Assembly: GCA_903905735.1 (NCBI GenBank)
Contig: CAIVHU010000016.1
Coordinates: 1-64,000 of the forward strand
Length of the DNA stretch: 64,000 bases
Direction: 5' to 3'
DNA from: an uncultured beta proteobacterium
GTDB taxonomy: Bacteria; Pseudomonadota; Gammaproteobacteria; Burkholderiales; Burkholderiaceae_C
Position numbers and translations under genes: made by a program. Numbering within the stretch: the first letter of the stretch is position 1; every line of letters begins with the position of its first letter. Of this stretch, positions 9,607 through 20,185 are shown in pieces. The notes under the pieces are model-generated. The model did no database searches, was not told where the DNA came from, and worked only from the letters and a program-made list of their open reading frames with translations.

Positions 9607-10542
9607 ATGACCGTCCTCGTTATTGCCGAACACGACAACACCCACCTCAAACCCGCCACCCTGAACACCATCACCGCTGCCAGCCAACTCGGTGGTGACG
9701 TGTTTGTGCTGGTGGCTGGCTTCAACGCCGCCGCTGTGGCTGCTGCCGCTGCACAGGTCGCTGGTGTGAGCAAAGTTTTCCACATCGATGCCGACACCCT
9801 GGCCCACGGCGTGGCCGAAAACGTCAGCGCCCAGGTGCTGGCCCTGGCGGGTGGCTACAGCCACATCCTGTTTGCCTCCACCGCCTCAGGCAAGAACATT
9901 GCCCCGCGCGTGGCGGCCAAGCTCAATGTTGGCCAGATCTCTGACCTGACCAAAGTCATTAGCCCCGACACCTTTGAGCGACCGATTTACGCTGGCAACG
10001 CGATTGCCACCGTGCAAAGCACGGATGCGATCAAGGTCATCACCGTGCGTACAACGGCTTTTGATGCTGCAGCCCAGACTGCACAAGGGCCAGCAGCTAT
10101 TGAGACCATAGCAGCAGCAGCCGTGCCGGGCAGCACCATCTACGTCGGTAGCGAGATCGCCACCAACGATCGCCCTGAACTGACCGCCGCCAAGATCATC
10201 GTCAGCGGTGGCCGGGCGCTGGGCTCACAAGAGAAGTTCAACCAGGTGATGATCCCGCTGGCCGACAAACTTGGTGCCGCCGTGGGTGCCAGCCGCGCGG
10301 CGGTGGATGCCGGTTACGCCCCGAACGACTGGCAGGTCGGCCAGACCGGCAAGATCGTGGCACCGCAGCTCTACATTGCCGCAGGCATCAGCGGTGCCAT
10401 CCAGCATCTGGCGGGCATGAAGGACAGCAAGGTCATCGTGGCCATCAACAAAGACCCCGAGGCACCGATCTTCAGCGTGGCCGATTACGGGCTCGAAGCT
10501 GACTTGTTTGTGGCGGTGCCGGAATTGGTTGCCGCCCTTTAA
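9607..10542 (+). CDS. etfA: Electron transfer flavoprotein subunit alpha
   Basis: C-terminal FAD motif [58 protein letters not shown]. Confidence 0.96.
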   Translation: MTVLVIAEHDNTHLKPATLNTITAASQLGGDVFVLVAGFNAAAVAAAAAQVAGVSKVFHIDADTLAHGVAENVSAQVLALAGGYSHILFASTASGKNIAPRVAAKLNVGQISDLTKVISPDTFERPIYAGNAIATVQSTDAIKVITVRTTAFDAAAQTAQGPAAIETIAAAAVPGSTIYVGSEIATNDRPELTAAKIIVSGGRALGSQEKFNQVMIPLADKLGAAVGASRAAVDAGYAPNDWQVGQTGKIVAPQLYIAAGISGAIQHLAGMKDSKVIVAINKDPEAPIFSVADYGLEADLFVAVPELVAAL

Positions 10543-10558
10543 GGCTAACACCCATGCA

Positions 10559-10584
10559 GGGCATCCGCGCGATGCCCTTTTTTT
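10559..10584 (+). terminator. Rho-independent terminator after etfA
   Basis: GGGCATC-cgcgc-GATGCCC followed by TTTTTTT. Confidence 0.85.
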
Positions 10585-10638
10585 CGCCCCGACAGCCGTG
10601 CCGGTGCAGCAGACATCAAACACATCAGGAGACACACC

Positions 10639-12429
10639 ATGAGCTACGTTGCCCCCCTCAAAGATATGCTGTTCAACATCAAATACCTCGCAGGTATTGA
10701 CCAGATCCAGCAATTGCCCGGCATGGAAGATGCCGGGTTCGATACCGCCCAGGCGGTGCTGGAAGAGGGCGCCAAGTTTTGCGAAGGTGTGCTCAGCCCG
10801 CTGAACTGGGAAGGTGACAAGAATCCGACCTCCTGGAAAGATGGCGTGGTCACCGCCACACCCGGTTTCAAGGAAGCCTTCCAGCAATACACCGAGGCCG
10901 GTTGGCAAGGCCTGCAACACCCGGTGGCTTTTGGTGGCCAGGGCCTGCCCAAAACCATTGGCTCGGTGATGGGGGAAATGCAGAACTCCGCCAACATGAG
11001 TTTTGCGCTGTTGCCCCTGCTCACCGATGGTGCGATTGAGGCGCTGCTGACCGCTGGTTCGCCCGAGCTCAACGCCATTTACCTGGAGAAACTGGTCAAC
11101 GGCCAATGGACCGGCACCATGAACCTGACCGAGCCACAAGCCGGCAGCGATCTGGCGGCCGTGCGCACCCGCGCCGAACCACAGCCCGATGGCAACTTTA
11201 AGATTTTTGGCACCAAGATTTTCATCACCTGGGGCGAGCACGATCTGGCTGAAAACATTGTGCATCTGGTACTGGCGCGCGTGGTGGGTGCGCCCGCCGG
11301 GGTCAAGGGCATCAGCCTGTTTGTGGTGCCCAAGTTCATGGTGGGTGCCGATGGCTCCGTTGGTACACGCAACGATGTGCAGTGCGTCAGTATCGAGCAC
11401 AAGTTGGGCATCAAGGCCAGCCCGACCTGCGTGCTGCAGTTTGGTGACCACGGCGGTGCGGTGGGTTACCTGGTCGGCGAGGAAAACCGGGGTCTGGAAT
11501 ACATGTTCATCATGATGAACGCTGCGCGTTATGGCGTAGGCGTGCAGGGTGTGGCGATTGCGCAAATGGCTTATCAGAAGGCGGTGGCGTTTGCAAAAGA
11601 ACGTGTTCAAAGCCGCCCGGTCGATGGCTCACTGCCCGCAGCCGGCCCGATCATTCACCACCCGGATGTCAAGCGCATGCTGATGACCATGCGCGCCTAT
11701 GTAGAGGGTTGCCGGGCGTTGGCCAGCGTGGCCGCTGCGGCTTATGACGCAGCGCACCACTGCCTGGATGCCGAAGTGGCGCAGCAAAACGAGACTTTTT
11801 ACGAATTCATGGTGCCACTGATCAAGGGCTACAGCACTGAAATGAGCCAGCTGGTCACCTCGCTGGGAGTGCAGGTGCACGGTGGTATGGGTTTCATCGA
11901 GGAAACCGGCTGCGCCCAGTATTACCGCGACTCGAAAATTTTGACCATTTACGAAGGCACCACCGCCATTCAGGCCAATGACCTGGTGGGTCGGAAAACC
12001 GCCCGCGATGGCGGCCAGACTGCCAAAGCGCTGGCTTTGCAGATCGAAACCACCGAGGTTGCGCTGGCTGCCACCGCCACGCCCGACGCGCTGGCCGTAG
12101 CCAAGCGCCTGGCCACAGCGCGCCAGGCTTTTCTTGACGTGGTGGATTTTGTGGCGGGTAACACCAAGGCGCACCCCAACGACGTGTTTGCTGGTAGCGT
12201 GCCGTACCTGATGCTTGCGGGCAATCTGATGGCGGGCTGGCAAATGGGCCGTGCCCTGCTGGTGGCGCAAGAAGCCATCACGCGTGGCGAAGACGTGGCC
12301 TTCATGCAAGCCAAGATCACCACCGCGCGTTTTTACGCCGACCACATCCTGACCCAGACCCCGGGCCTGCGCGACAGCATTGTGGAAGGTGCAACCTGCG
12401 TGACGGCGCTCTCACTCGATCAGTTCTGA
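10639..12429 (+). CDS. Acyl-CoA dehydrogenase family protein
   Basis: LTEPQAGSDLAAVRTRA, MMNAARYGVGVQGVAIAQMAYQKAVAFAKERVQ, GGMGFIEETG. Confidence 0.95.
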   Translation: MSYVAPLKDMLFNIKYLAGIDQIQQLPGMEDAGFDTAQAVLEEGAKFCEGVLSPLNWEGDKNPTSWKDGVVTATPGFKEAFQQYTEAGWQGLQHPVAFGGQGLPKTIGSVMGEMQNSANMSFALLPLLTDGAIEALLTAGSPELNAIYLEKLVNGQWTGTMNLTEPQAGSDLAAVRTRAEPQPDGNFKIFGTKIFITWGEHDLAENIVHLVLARVVGAPAGVKGISLFVVPKFMVGADGSVGTRNDVQCVSIEHKLGIKASPTCVLQFGDHGGAVGYLVGEENRGLEYMFIMMNAARYGVGVQGVAIAQMAYQKAVAFAKERVQSRPVDGSLPAAGPIIHHPDVKRMLMTMRAYVEGCRALASVAAAAYDAAHHCLDAEVAQQNETFYEFMVPLIKGYSTEMSQLVTSLGVQVHGGMGFIEETGCAQYYRDSKILTIYEGTTAIQANDLVGRKTARDGGQTAKALALQIETTEVALAATATPDALAVAKRLATARQAFLDVVDFVAGNTKAHPNDVFAGSVPYLMLAGNLMAGWQMGRALLVAQEAITRGEDVAFMQAKITTARFYADHILTQTPGLRDSIVEGATCVTALSLDQF

Positions 12430-12445
12430 CCGAACCGGCGGTCAC

Positions 12446-13225
12446 ATGCTGAAATGGGTCGCCGAGGTCATGTTGGCTGGCCTGATGGCCTTGGGACTGC
12501 CATCTGCGGCCCTGGCGCAAAACACGCTGGTGCAGTTGACCACGCGTGCGGGGGTCACCACCAGCTACTGGTGGATGCCTCGCGACGGCGCAGTGGCCAC
12601 CGTACTGCTGTTTTCGGGCAGTGGCGGCGGTATCGGGCTCAAGGACGGCGTGCCGCAGTCAGGCAACTTTCTGATCCGCTCGCGTGACGAGTTTGCCAAA
12701 GCCGCGTTGAATGTCGCGCTGGTGGGCAACCCGAGTGATGCCAGAAAACTGACCCCGGTGTTTCGCCAGTCACAAGAGCATCTGGCGGATATTCGCGCCA
12801 CCGTGGAAGACATCCAAAAACGCAGCAAGGTGCCGGTGTGGCTGGTGGGGACGAGTCAGGGCACGCTCAGTGCGGCTGTCAACAGTGTGGCACTGGGTAC
12901 GTCGATTGCCGGGCTGGTGTTGACTTCAACGGTAACCGGCAGGCAGTTTGGCGGATCGGTTACCGACATCGCGCTGGAACAAATCCTTGTGCCCGTGCTG
13001 ATCTTCCAGCACAAGCGCGATGCCTGTCGACTCACCCCTGCCTATGCGGCCGAACGCCTCATGGGCCGACTGGAGCGCGCGCCCATCAAACAATACATGG
13101 AGATCGATGGCGGGGCAGACCCGACAGGCGACCCTTGTGAGGCGTTTCACTATCACGGCTTCATCGGCATGGAGGCGCAAGCGGTTGCGCAGATCGTTCA
13201 GTGGATCAAGAAGCCCGGCAATTGA
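12446..13225 (+). CDS. Secreted alpha/beta hydrolase-like protein
   Basis: Signal peptide; GTSQGTLSA nucleophile elbow. Confidence 0.7.
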   Translation: MLKWVAEVMLAGLMALGLPSAALAQNTLVQLTTRAGVTTSYWWMPRDGAVATVLLFSGSGGGIGLKDGVPQSGNFLIRSRDEFAKAALNVALVGNPSDARKLTPVFRQSQEHLADIRATVEDIQKRSKVPVWLVGTSQGTLSAAVNSVALGTSIAGLVLTSTVTGRQFGGSVTDIALEQILVPVLIFQHKRDACRLTPAYAAERLMGRLERAPIKQYMEIDGGADPTGDPCEAFHYHGFIGMEAQAVAQIVQWIKKPGN

Positions 13226-13290
13226 CGTCAAATGACTCGACAGCCAGGCAGTGCGAGCGCCCGGTCAGCATAACAGAATTTATAAGAAAT

Positions 13291-13335
13291 CAGGCTCTAG
13301 CTCCCGTTATATAAGCGTTAGCAGCTATGAATGTC
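13291..13335. repeat. Dispersed palindromic element copy (intergenic, convergent genes)
   Basis: caggctctagctcccgttatataagcgttagcagctatgaat matches family consensus. Confidence 0.75.
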
Positions 13336-13352
13336 ATAGTATTCAACGCCAC

Positions 13353-14717
13353 TCAGGTCGGCCAGGTAGAACCCGCTTCAGGCACCAGGGCGCGCCAGCC
13401 CAGCTCGTGTTTGATTCGACCACGCAAGGTGTCGGCCGGGCCGGCCTCGCCGTGCACCACGTACACCTGATCAGGTGCCCGCGGCATGGTGCGCAGCCAA
13501 GCCAGCAATTGGTTGGCATCGGCGTGGGCTGAAGCCGATTGCAGTTGCACCACCTCGGCGTTCACCTCCACATTGCGGCCATGGATGCGCACCGTCTTGG
13601 CCCCACTGGCAAAGCTGGCTCCGCGCGTGCCCGGGGCCTGAAAGCCGGTCAGGATGATCATGTTGCGATGGTCGCCTGCGTAGTGGGCCAGGTGGTGCAG
13701 CACGCGTCCGCCGGTAGCCATGCCGCTGGCCGAGAGGATGACCATCGGGCCATGTCGGCTGGCCAGCGCTTTTGACTCGTCGGTGCTGTTGACCATGGTG
13801 GCGCCCTGGGTCAGGGCGCGGCTGTCATGCTGGCTCAGACGGTGTTCGCCGGGATGGCTTTCGAACAAATGCGTGGTGTGCACCGCCATCGGGCTGTCCA
13901 GAAAAACCGGCAGCGAGGTCGGCAAGTCCCCTTTGAGTTTGAGCAAATGAATAGCGTGCAACAGAGCCTGGGCGCGGCCTACAGCGAAAACAGGCACCAC
14001 CGCCACGCCACCGCGCTTGGCCACCCGTTGCAAGGCCGGGGCCAGTTCGGCCAGGATGTCTTCCACTGGGTGAATGCGGTCGCCATAGGTGGATTCGATC
14101 AGCACCGTGTCGGCCTGCGGCGCGACCTCAGGCGGGCTCATGATCAGGTCGTCCGGGCGGCCCAGGTCGCCAGAGAACAAAATGCGCCGCCCGGCGACTT
14201 CCAGCAGGATGCTGGCTGCGCCCAGGATGTGGCCAGCCGGCGAAAAGGTGGCTTTCCAGCCCGGCAGAGGGCTGAAGGTTTTGCCAAAGTCCACGGTTTT
14301 GATGAAGGGCAGCGCATCAAGTGCGTCCTGGCGCGTGTACAAAGGCAGGGCGTTCTCGTGTTTGGAGAGCTTGTGCCGGTTGGCAAACTCGGCATCTTCT
14401 TCCTGGATGTGACCGCTGTCAGGCAACAAAATCTTGCACAGGTCACGCGTGCCGGGGGTGGCATGGACATGGCCGGTGAACCCTTCTTTTACCAACAACG
14501 GCAGGTAACCACTGTGGTCCAAGTGAGCGTGGGTGAGCAGCACGGTGTTGATTTGGTCGGGTGCCACTGGCAGCGGGGCCCAGTTGCGCAAGCGCAGTTG
14601 TTTGTAGCCCTGAAACAGACCACAGTCCACCAGCAGGCTCTTGCCATCATGGTGCACCAGGTATTTGGAACCGGTGACGGTGCCTGCGCCGCCCAGAAAA
14701 GTGATGTTGACGCTCAT
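13353..14717 (-). CDS. MBL-fold / beta-CASP metallohydrolase (RNase J/CPSF-like)
   Basis: LTHAHLDHSGYLP, SGDLGRPDD, SGMATGGRVLHHL, HAD...GEA beta-CASP motifs. Confidence 0.92.
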   Translation of the reverse strand: MSVNITFLGGAGTVTGSKYLVHHDGKSLLVDCGLFQGYKQLRLRNWAPLPVAPDQINTVLLTHAHLDHSGYLPLLVKEGFTGHVHATPGTRDLCKILLPDSGHIQEEDAEFANRHKLSKHENALPLYTRQDALDALPFIKTVDFGKTFSPLPGWKATFSPAGHILGAASILLEVAGRRILFSGDLGRPDDLIMSPPEVAPQADTVLIESTYGDRIHPVEDILAELAPALQRVAKRGGVAVVPVFAVGRAQALLHAIHLLKLKGDLPTSLPVFLDSPMAVHTTHLFESHPGEHRLSQHDSRALTQGATMVNSTDESKALASRHGPMVILSASGMATGGRVLHHLAHYAGDHRNMIILTGFQAPGTRGASFASGAKTVRIHGRNVEVNAEVVQLQSASAHADANQLLAWLRTMPRAPDQVYVVHGEAGPADTLRGRIKHELGWRALVPEAGSTWPT

Positions 14718-14827
14718 ATTGAAGCTCCCAAAAAGAAATGCCACCAAGTCTTTATAGACCTGATGGCATCATTTGGATAGCCTCTCAATCAAACGATGTG
14801 GCAACCGTGGGGCATTGTTTTGCAGCC

Positions 14828-14895
14828 GGGCCGCCCCAAGGCAAAACGCGGCCCCCTTGGGGGGCAGGGCGCCACACGCAGTGGGCAACCGTGGG
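14828..14895. repeat. Second, GC-rich repeat type (gccgccccaaggcaaaacgcggcccccttggggggcag...cgcagtggg)
   Basis: Core GCGGCCCCCTTGGGGGGCA recurs in cysN at 54905-54934; followed by a direct repeat of ggcaaccgtgggg also seen at ~14808. Confidence 0.5.
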
Positions 14896-14906
14896 GACAA
14901 TACCGG

Positions 14907-16043
14907 TTAGCTAAAAAAACTCTTTAGCCGGTCGGTCCAACTGTCACCCGTGGGGGAGTGTTTGCTGCCGCCTTTTTTCAGTGACTCGTCGAGCTCACGC
15001 AGCAGCTTGCGCTGGTGCTCTGTCAGCTTGACCGGGGTTTCGATCACGATATGGCAGTACAAATCACCGGGGTAGCTGGAGCGCACGCCCTTGATGCCCT
15101 TGCCGCGCAGCCGGAACTGCTTGCCGGTTTGCGTGCCTTCGGGGATATCGATGGCAGCCTTGCCCGCCAACGTGGGCACATCAATTTCGCCGCCCAGCGT
15201 GGCGGTGACGATGCTGATGGGCACCGAGCAATGCAGGTCGTCGCCATCGCGCTCGAAAATATCGTGCTTTTTCAGACGGATTTCGATGTACAGGTCGCCC
15301 GGTGGGCCGCCGTTGGTGCCGGGCTCACCGTTGCCTGCACTGCGAATGCGCATACCACCGTCGATACCGGCGGGGATTTTGACCTCCAGCGTCTTCTGCT
15401 TCTTGGTCTTGCCCTGGCCATGGCAGGCCGGGCAAGGTTCCGGAATCACCTTGCCAGTGCCGCGGCAGGTCGGGCAGGTTTGCTGCACGCTGAAAAAGCC
15501 CTGACGCATTTGCACCGAACCGGTGCCACTGCAGGTGCCGCAGGTTTTGACCTGGGTGCCCGGCTTGGCGCCGGTGCCGTGGCAGGTGTCGCAGTTGTCC
15601 CAGCTTGGGATGCGGATCTGCGCGTCTTTTCCTTTGGCCGCTTCTTCCAGCGTGACTTCCATGGCATAGCTGAGGTCGCTGCCGCGATACACCTGGCGGC
15701 CCCCGCCTGGGCGACCACGCTGCTGGCCGAACATGTCGCCAAAAATATCACCAAACGCCTCGGCAAAACCGCCGTAAGCTTCGGCACCACCTGGGCCACC
15801 GCGCATGTTCGGATCCACCCCGGCAAAGCCGTGCTGGTCGTAGGCAGCACGCTTTTGCGGGTCCGACAGCATCTCGTAGGCTTCCTTGGATTCCTTGAAC
15901 TTTTCCTCAGCCACTTTGGCTGAGTCACCCTGGTTGCGGTCAGGGTGGTGTTTCATCGCATGTTTGCGATAAGCCTTTTTGATTTCTTCGTCCGAGGCGT
16001 TTTTGGGAACGCCCAGAACTTCGTAGTAATCTCTTTTTGCCAT
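14907..16043 (-). CDS. dnaJ: Molecular chaperone DnaJ
   Basis: J domain with HPD, four CxxCxGxG zinc repeats. Confidence 0.98.
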   Translation of the reverse strand: MAKRDYYEVLGVPKNASDEEIKKAYRKHAMKHHPDRNQGDSAKVAEEKFKESKEAYEMLSDPQKRAAYDQHGFAGVDPNMRGGPGGAEAYGGFAEAFGDIFGDMFGQQRGRPGGGRQVYRGSDLSYAMEVTLEEAAKGKDAQIRIPSWDNCDTCHGTGAKPGTQVKTCGTCSGTGSVQMRQGFFSVQQTCPTCRGTGKVIPEPCPACHGQGKTKKQKTLEVKIPAGIDGGMRIRSAGNGEPGTNGGPPGDLYIEIRLKKHDIFERDGDDLHCSVPISIVTATLGGEIDVPTLAGKAAIDIPEGTQTGKQFRLRGKGIKGVRSSYPGDLYCHIVIETPVKLTEHQRKLLRELDESLKKGGSKHSPTGDSWTDRLKSFFS

Positions 16044-16072
16044 GGTCTATTCGTGCCTGGTTTCAATACAAA

Positions 16073-16107
16073 CGCCGCGTTGAACCACCTCAGTGGTCAA
16101 CGCGGCG
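16073..16107. repeat. Long GC-rich hairpin between dnaK and dnaJ
   Basis: cgccgcgttgaaccac-ctca-gtggtcaacgcggcg inverted repeat. Confidence 0.6.
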
Positions 16108-16146
16108 CGTGTTGCTTGTGTGAACAACCGTGTGAAAGGGTCCGCC

Positions 16147-18096
16147 TTAGGGTTTCTTGACTTCTTTCACTTCCGCATCGACCACATTGTCGTCTTGTGC
16201 AGCCGCACCGCCTTGCGGACCGGCGGATTGACCAGCAGCGGCTTCAGGTTGCGCAGCAGCGGCTTCCTTGGCCTGCATGTCGGCGTACATCTTTTCCCCG
16301 AGTTTCTGGCTGACGGTCATCAAAGCCGTGCTTTTCTCGTCAATGGTAGCCTTGTTGTCGCCTTTGAGGGCTTCTTCAAGCTCTTTCATGGCTGCCTCGA
16401 TTTTTTCCTTCTCGCCAGAGTCGATCTTGTCGCCGTACTCGGTGAGGCTCTTTTTCACGCTGTGCATGCTGGCTTCAGCGGTATTGCGGGCTTGCACCAG
16501 TTCGAGTTTCTTTTTGTCGTCTGCGGCGTTGAGCTCGGCATCTTTCACCATTTGCTGGATCTCGGCTTCAGACAAACCTGAGTTGGCCTTGATGGTGATC
16601 TTGTTTTCCTTGCCGGTGCCCTTGTCTTTGGCGCCCACGTGCAGAATGCCGTTGGCATCAATGTCAAAAGACACTTCAATTTGCGGCAAACCACGTGGAG
16701 ATGGCGGGATACCTTCCAGGTTGAATTCGCCCAGCAGCTTGTTGCCGGTCGCAATTTCACGCTCTCCCTGATAGACCTTGATGGTCACAGCGGGCTGGTT
16801 ATCGTCGGCTGTCGAAAATGTTTGCGCGAACTTGGTCGGGATGGTCGTGTTTTTGGTGATCATCTTGGTCATCACGCCGCCCAGGGTTTCGATACCCAGC
16901 GACAGCGGTGTCACGTCGAGCAATAACACGTCGGTACGGTCACCAGACAACACCTGACCCTGAATGGCAGCACCCACGGCCACGGCTTCGTCGGGGTTCA
17001 CGTCCTTGCGCGGCTCTTTGCCAAACAGTTCCTTGACCTTTTCCTGTACCTTGGGCATGCGGGTCATACCGCCGACCAGGATCACGTCATGAATGTCGCT
17101 TGCGCTCACGCCAGCGTCCTTCATGGCGGTGCGGCAGGGCGCTATGGTGCGCTCAATCAGTTCTTCCACCAGGGACTCCAATTTGGAGCGGGTCAGCTTG
17201 ATGTTCAGGTGCTTCGGACCAGACGCATCAGCGGTCACGTAGGGCAGGTTGATGTCGGTCTGGGCGCTGCTGGAGAGCTCGATCTTGGCCTTTTCAGCGG
17301 CTTCTTTCAGGCGCTGCAGAGCCAGGACGTCCTTGCCCAGATCCACGCCTTGTTCTTTCTTGAACTCGGCAATAATGTAGTCAATGATGCGTTGGTCAAA
17401 GTCTTCACCACCCAGGAAGGTGTCGCCATTGGTGGACAGCACTTCAAACTGCTTCTCACCGTCCACGTCGGCAATTTCGATGATGGAGATGTCGAACGTG
17501 CCCCCACCCAGGTCATAGACGGCGATTTTGCGGTCACCCTTTTCATTTTTGTCCAAGCCAAAAGCCAAGGCAGCAGCGGTGGGTTCATTGATGATGCGCT
17601 TGACTTCCAGACCAGCGATGCGGCCAGCGTCCTTGGTGGCCTGGCGTTGTGCGTCATTGAAGTAAGCGGGCACGGTGATCACGGCCTCGGTCACGGCTTC
17701 GCCCAGATAGTCTTCAGCGGTTTTCTTCATCTTGCGCAGCACGTCAGCGCTGATCTGCTGGGGCGCCATGCGGTTGCCACGCACTTCCACCCAAGCATCA
17801 CCGTTGTCAGCAGCGGCAATCTTGTAGGGCATCAGGTCGATGTCTTTTTGAACTTCCTTTTCAGTGAACTTGCGACCGATCAGGCGCTTGACCGCGTACA
17901 GCGTGTTTTTCGGGTTGGTCACTGCCTGGCGCTTGGCCGATGCTCCGACAAGCACTTCGCCGTCTTCCTGGTAGGCAATGATGGAGGGCGTGGTGCGCGC
18001 ACCTTCGGCGGTCTCATTCACCTTGGGCGTGTTGCCTTCCATGATGGCGACGCAGCTGTTGGTGGTGCCCAGATCGATACCGATGATTCTTCCCAT
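16147..18096 (-). CDS. dnaK: Molecular chaperone DnaK (Hsp70)
   Basis: [21 protein letters not shown]; full-length Hsp70. Confidence 0.99.
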   Translation of the reverse strand: MGRIIGIDLGTTNSCVAIMEGNTPKVNETAEGARTTPSIIAYQEDGEVLVGASAKRQAVTNPKNTLYAVKRLIGRKFTEKEVQKDIDLMPYKIAAADNGDAWVEVRGNRMAPQQISADVLRKMKKTAEDYLGEAVTEAVITVPAYFNDAQRQATKDAGRIAGLEVKRIINEPTAAALAFGLDKNEKGDRKIAVYDLGGGTFDISIIEIADVDGEKQFEVLSTNGDTFLGGEDFDQRIIDYIIAEFKKEQGVDLGKDVLALQRLKEAAEKAKIELSSSAQTDINLPYVTADASGPKHLNIKLTRSKLESLVEELIERTIAPCRTAMKDAGVSASDIHDVILVGGMTRMPKVQEKVKELFGKEPRKDVNPDEAVAVGAAIQGQVLSGDRTDVLLLDVTPLSLGIETLGGVMTKMITKNTTIPTKFAQTFSTADDNQPAVTIKVYQGEREIATGNKLLGEFNLEGIPPSPRGLPQIEVSFDIDANGILHVGAKDKGTGKENKITIKANSGLSEAEIQQMVKDAELNAADDKKKLELVQARNTAEASMHSVKKSLTEYGDKIDSGEKEKIEAAMKELEEALKGDNKATIDEKSTALMTVSQKLGEKMYADMQAKEAAAAQPEAAAGQSAGPQGGAAAQDDNVVDAEVKEVKKP

Positions 18097-18167
18097 GATG
18101 AACTCCTAAATAGTCAGATGTGTGTAACTTGTGGACAGCCTGAAATTTTTCAAGCTGGAGATGAGGT

Positions 18168-18740
18168 TTATTTCGCTGCAGCGACGGTGACCAATGCCGG
18201 GCGCAGCACCCGGTCGGAAATCAGATAACCCTTTTGCAGCACGGTGACCACCGTGTTGGCTTCCTGCTCTGACGGCACCACGCTGATGGCCTGGTGCTGG
18301 TGCGGGTCAAATTTGGCACCGGCAGCCGGGTTGATGGCGATGATCTTGTTGCGCTCCAGTGCCGCCTGCAACTGACGCAAAGTGGCTTGCGCACCTTCAC
18401 GAATCTGCTCCACCTTGGCATCCTTGATGGCTAGCCCGGCTTCCAGACTGTCAATCACCGGCAGCAAGCTGTCGGCAAAGCCTTCGAGCGCAAATTTGCG
18501 TGATTTGGCGACTTCGTCCTCGGCGCGGCGACGGGCGTTTTCCACGTCAGCCTTGGCGCGCAGGTACTGGTCAGCGAGTTCAGCACTCTTGGCCTGCAAT
18601 TCAGCCAGATCGGCCTGGCACTTGGTCAGCATGTCCGACTCGTAAGTCGCCATGGTTTCCCGGATGTTTTGGGTATCAGCTGCAGGAGCTGGGGAGGCGG
18701 ACTTGTCCGCAGGGGGCGTTTGGGGTGTTGAGTCAGACAT
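18168..18740 (-). CDS. grpE: Nucleotide exchange factor GrpE
   Basis: Position upstream of dna[36 protein letters not shown]. Confidence 0.96.
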   Translation of the reverse strand: MSDSTPQTPPADKSASPAPAADTQNIRETMATYESDMLTKCQADLAELQAKSAELADQYLRAKADVENARRRAEDEVAKSRKFALEGFADSLLPVIDSLEAGLAIKDAKVEQIREGAQATLRQLQAALERNKIIAINPAAGAKFDPHQHQAISVVPSEQEANTVVTVLQKGYLISDRVLRPALVTVAAAK

Positions 18741-18774
18741 GCGGTGAGGCGATTTTTGAAATAACGATGCTTCG

Positions 18775-18802
18775 ATGTGGCGATGGGCCTGATGTTTTCA
18801 AG
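18775..18802 (-). promoter_or_regulatory. Candidate sigma-32 promoter of grpE-dnaK-dnaJ
   Basis: Minus strand CTTGAAA-N13-CGCCACAT. Confidence 0.55.
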
Positions 18803-18860
18803 ACCCCGCAAAAACTTTTTTATCGGGAATGATCGCCACCTTCAATGGGGTCATCCCCAT

Positions 18861-18887
18861 AAAAAAGGGCACCTGCTACAGGTGCCC
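18861..18887 (-). terminator. Rho-independent terminator of the FKBP gene
   Basis: GGGCACCTGtagCAGGTGCCC followed by TTTTTT on minus strand. Confidence 0.85.
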
Positions 18888-18909
18888 GCTTGCTGCAGAT
18901 CAGAGGCGA

Positions 18910-19260
18910 TCAGGAGATTTTCAGAAGTTCAACCTCAAATTTCAGCGTGGCCTGTGGCGGAATCACGCCGCCTGCGCCACGCGCGCCGTAGCCGAGGCCA
19001 GGCGGGATGATCAGCGTGCGGGCACCGCCCACTTGCATGCCAGCCACACCTTCGTCCCAGCCGCGAATGACCGCGCCTGCGCCAAGGTTGAAGACAAAGG
19101 GTGTGCCACGGTCTTTGCTGGAGTCAAATTTGGTGCCTTGCATACCATCCTGAAAAAGCCAGCCGGTGTAGTGAACGGTGACACGCTGGCCTTCGGTGGC
19201 GACATCGCCAGCGCCTGCTAGGTTGTCTTCGTATTGGAGTCCTGAGGGAGTCGTGATCAT
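18910..19260 (-). CDS. FKBP-type peptidyl-prolyl cis-trans isomerase
   Basis: VTVHYTGWLFQDGMQGTKFDSSKDRGTPFVFNLGAGAVIRGWDEGVAGMQVGG...GYGARG. Confidence 0.95.
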   Translation of the reverse strand: MITTPSGLQYEDNLAGAGDVATEGQRVTVHYTGWLFQDGMQGTKFDSSKDRGTPFVFNLGAGAVIRGWDEGVAGMQVGGARTLIIPPGLGYGARGAGGVIPPQATLKFEVELLKIS

Positions 19261-19307
19261 GGAGTTTGGTAATGGAACAGGGTTGGAGCGACTGATAGCA
19301 AAGGCGA

Positions 19308-19619
19308 TCAGGCTTTTTTCTTGGCTTGGGCAGCCACCCATTTGGTCGCGAAGGCGGACAAATCGCCCATGCGCTTGAGCAGGTCAGCGCCCAGCGGGGT
19401 TACAAGGTAGCCGCTGCTGCCGTGATCCAACAGACCGGCTTCGCGCATTTCCTTGATACGCGTGTTCAAGGTGTTGGGGGTGATGCCACCCACGCTGTCC
19501 TGAAGCAGCCGGAAGGTTTGCGGATGTCCGTCCTTGAGTGCCCAAAGCACACGGATGGCGTAACGCGATTCAAGCAGGCTCAATAGTTGGCCAATGGCAA
19601 CATTTTCTTTTGTACTCAT
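19308..19619 (-). CDS. HxlR-like winged-helix transcriptional regulator
   Basis: ESRYAIRVLWALKDGHPQTFRLLQDSVGGITPNTLNTRIKEMREAGLLDH. Confidence 0.75.
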   Translation of the reverse strand: MSTKENVAIGQLLSLLESRYAIRVLWALKDGHPQTFRLLQDSVGGITPNTLNTRIKEMREAGLLDHGSSGYLVTPLGADLLKRMGDLSAFATKWVAAQAKKKA

Positions 19620-19865
19620 GGTGCTTCTCCTTAAGGTGTGAAATCTTGACCGAATCATGACCGTGGCTGAAAGCGCTGGCCGTGGCGCTTTCGGGAGTCT
19701 TCGGCGAGGGAAATGCACTATATCGCAATTTTCGGGATTGCTACATGTTTTGTAGCTTTGGAACATCAGTTACCGCAGCAAAATTCATGTACAGTGCAAA
19801 AAATCACCAGTCCAGCTGTTGCACCCTGGCAGTGATGAGTTCAACGGTCAAACCTCTCTCATGGC

Positions 19866-20144
19866 ATGCTTATGAACATCAACTTTGAACAAATTCACAA
19901 TTTTTACGAGCCGGTTGTGTTTGAGGCGGTGACCAATATGGCTGATTCTTACCCGGACTTCAGTCCCGATATGTTGGCTGACGTCGCCTGTGTGGCGCTC
20001 AACCGCCTACCCGCGCGTTATCTGCGCCACGATGTTGACATGATGTTTTACCTGACCGAGCCAGAGCGTCGTGCCATTGACGACGCCTTGCAGGAGGCTT
20101 TGAAGTTTGCTTTCGGTTTTGTGGGCGATCGCACGGCCAGGTAA
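19866..20144 (+). CDS. ComFB family (late competence development) protein
   Basis: NFYEPVVFEAVTNMADSYPDFSPDMLADVACVALNRLPARYLRHDVDMMFYL. Confidence 0.8.
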   Translation: MLMNINFEQIHNFYEPVVFEAVTNMADSYPDFSPDMLADVACVALNRLPARYLRHDVDMMFYLTEPERRAIDDALQEALKFAFGFVGDRTAR

Positions 20145-20185
20145 ACAGGCGGCGCAGTAGGCTCACCTGTCGTTTTGATCGCCAT

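Noticed and set aside
14735-14772. atgccaccaagtctttatagacctgatggcat hairpin near the MBL gene start
   Set aside because: Imperfect stem lacking the family's conserved flanks; not counted as a copy.
17089-18228. 379-aa plus-strand ORF over dnaK
   Set aside because: Shadow ORF antisense to DnaK; long antisense ORFs over dnaK are a well-known artefact.
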